DNA from: Lacisediminimonas profundi
GTDB lineage: Bacteria; Pseudomonadota; Gammaproteobacteria; Burkholderiales; Burkholderiaceae_D
Length of the DNA: 64,000 nucleotides
Direction: 5' to 3'
Assembly (NCBI RefSeq): GCF_008831265.1
Contig: NZ_VTTH01000002.1
Coordinates: forward strand, 744,001-808,000
Shown here: piece after piece, positions 62,709-64,000 of the stretch
How positions within the stretch are numbered: position 1 is the first letter of the stretch
How the letters are laid out: each line of letters begins with the position of its first letter
Notes under the pieces: model-generated
The model's input: the letters and a program-made list of their open reading frames with translations, nothing else
Databases searched by the model: none
What the model was told of the DNA's origin: nothing
Program-made: the position numbers and the translations under genes

Positions 62709-63515
62709 ATGATCCACTTCAGTTCATTGTGCAAGACCTGGCCGGATGGAACCAAGGCCCTTTCAGACATAAGCCTGACGATTCCGCGCGGCCAGTTCTG
62801 CGTCATCCTTGGCCCGTCCGGCGCCGGAAAGTCGACGCTGCTACGGTCCGTGAACGGGCTCATGCGGCCCAGTTCAGGGACGGTAGCGATAGACGGCATA
62901 CCGCTTTCGCCCGCAACTGAACGCAGCTTGCGCAAACGCGTAGCCATGATTCATCAGCACTTCAACTTGACTGGACGCATGAGCGTCGCGGCCAATGTGC
63001 TGGCCGGGATGCTGCCGGTCGTGCCGACCTTGCCCGCCCTTCTTGGCTGGTACTCGGCCCAGCATCGCAGCAAGGCCTGCGCCCTGCTTGACCAGGTCGG
63101 GCTTGCTCCGCTGCACTTGCACCGGCGCGCCCAGGAACTGTCCGGCGGGCAGCAGCAAAGGGTGGGCATCGCCCGCGCATTCATGCTCGATCCAGAAGTC
63201 GTACTGGCCGACGAACCGGTGGCGAGCCTCGACCCCAAGATTGCCCGCGACATTCTTTCCCTGATCCGTAACGCCGCCGGCCAGCGCCGCGCCACCGTCC
63301 TGTGCAGCCTGCACCAGATTGACCTGGCACGCGAGTTCGCCGATCGCATCATCGGCATGCGCGACGGGAAGATCGTGTTCGACGGCACGCCGGCAGCATT
63401 TACCGATGCCCGTATCGATGCCCTGTATCACGGGGCGCAGTGGGAAGACCTGCCGGCAGCCGATGCATCGCCAGCAAAGCATCCCGCCTTCACCCTCCAG
63501 CCAGCGCTCGCCTGA
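62709..63515 (+). CDS. phnC: Phosphonate ABC transporter ATPase
   Basis: A 268-residue ATPase: Walker A GPSGAGKST, the long HFNLTGRMSVAANVLAGMLP loop typical of PhnC, signature ELSGGQQQRVGIARAF, and Walker B VVLADEPVASLD. The ATG at 62709 follows AGGAG at 6 bases. Confidence 0.92.
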   Translation: MIHFSSLCKTWPDGTKALSDISLTIPRGQFCVILGPSGAGKSTLLRSVNGLMRPSSGTVAIDGIPLSPATERSLRKRVAMIHQHFNLTGRMSVAANVLAGMLPVVPTLPALLGWYSAQHRSKACALLDQVGLAPLHLHRRAQELSGGQQQRVGIARAFMLDPEVVLADEPVASLDPKIARDILSLIRNAAGQRRATVLCSLHQIDLAREFADRIIGMRDGKIVFDGTPAAFTDARIDALYHGAQWEDLPAADASPAKHPAFTLQPALA

Positions 63516-63527
63516 TACAGATACCCC

Positions 63528-64000
63528 ATGAACGTGAAACCTATCCCCATGCCGGCCGCCGACGTCAAGCTTGAATGGAAACTGGACCCTCCCTACAAGG
63601 CACGGCACTTCGTGCTGGCCGCGCTGTTCCTGCTCATGATCATCATCACCGGGCATCGTACCGAGATGGACCGCATGCTGGCGATGAGCGCCCAGGCGGT
63701 CGGCAAGCTGGTCGGCCTTCAGGAAGAGTCGCAAGTGGTGCGCGGACTTTCTCGCGTGGCGGATTCGATGTGGCCGCCGGTGCTGGTGGACAGGGAGGAG
63801 GTGACCCGGATTCCCGACCTGGACCGCAATGACTTGCCCTGGTTCTCCCATCTGGAAACCGAGCAGCGCGTACAGCAGCACCTCAACACAACGACACTCC
63901 AGATGGAGAAAGTGACCGAAACGGTCGAGTATCTGGTCAAGCCGGTCGGCTACTTGTGGACCGTGCTGGTGAAGATGCTGCAGACCTTCGAGATCGCCAT
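63528..64000 (+). CDS. phnE: Phosphonate ABC transporter permease, partial
   Basis: The frame opens at ATG 63528, 12 bases after phnC, and is open to the window edge (157 residues). A hydrophobic segment at about residues 29-42 (VLAALFLLMIIITG) and the FLxxLxWPP-like SMWPPVLVDREEV match the N-terminal part of PhnE. The channel-forming helices lie beyond the edge. Confidence 0.85.
   Translation, partial: MNVKPIPMPAADVKLEWKLDPPYKARHFVLAALFLLMIIITGHRTEMDRMLAMSAQAVGKLVGLQEESQVVRGLSRVADSMWPPVLVDREEVTRIPDLDRNDLPWFSHLETEQRVQQHLNTTTLQMEKVTETVEYLVKPVGYLWTVLVKMLQTFEIA

Overview
The window looks like chromosomal DNA of a GC-rich betaproteobacterium of the order Burkholderiales, possibly Oxalobacteraceae. 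This is inferred from the Bug/TctC-type receptors, the class I polyphosphate kinase 2, the phosphonate import genes and the overall gene style; no rRNA is present to settle it. Most of the window is densely packed catabolic and housekeeping DNA. One short, visibly more A/T-rich island interrupts it at a serine tRNA.

Layout. 1-6516: a divergent Bug receptor and a CoA-dependent catabolic cluster (SDR, NDP-forming acyl-CoA synthetase, acyl-CoA dehydrogenase, IclR regulator, CaiB/BaiF transferase). 6643-8885: a metallophosphoesterase coupled to a protein kinase fused to a universal-stress domain. 8975-9707: a FitAB-type toxin-antitoxin pair with a clear promoter and operator. 9899-12412: aspartate dehydrogenase, a VIT1/CCC1 transporter and small proteins. 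12437-19772: CbpA-CbpM, then a polyphosphate block (CHAD protein, SulP transporter, PPK1, PPK2). 19784-25418: a giant DUF748 protein, YkvA-like protein, ArsC, a small coiled-coil protein, and an antitoxin whose toxin survives only as about 23 codons.

25480-35191: an eight-gene operon on the minus strand with its own IclR regulator, promoter and terminator. It encodes the maleamate pathway for a pyridine acid: a three-subunit molybdenum hydroxylase, a flavin monooxygenase, 2,5-dihydroxypyridine dioxygenase, N-formylmaleamate deformylase, maleamate amidase and a Bug receptor. 35563-49529: a TetR regulator with three similar operator-like sites, divergent from a 13-gene operon. That operon holds two MaoC half-hydratases, an SCP-x-type thiolase, an aldehyde dehydrogenase, a single PaaA/PaaC-like diiron protein, its reductase, a hydrolase, an aryl-CoA ligase and a complete Liv-type ABC importer. 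It looks like a compact aryl-CoA oxygenation pathway that I cannot match to a named one.

49887-54650: a genomic island bounded by a 46-bp duplication of the 3' end of tRNA-Ser(GGA). It carries a two-gene CBASS-type anti-phage operon (CD-NTase plus S-4TM membrane effector) behind an unusual long hairpin, an intact IS3-family element, a gene truncated by that element, and an unknown small acidic protein. No integrase is visible. 54605-60307 returns to core genes: tRNA-Ser, acs, a YqhA-like protein, class I fumarase, murI and tRNA-His. 60472-64000: tRNA-Thr, a seven-copy 16-bp tandem repeat, and the start of a phosphonate operon (phnF-like, phnD, phnC, partial phnE) that runs off the window.
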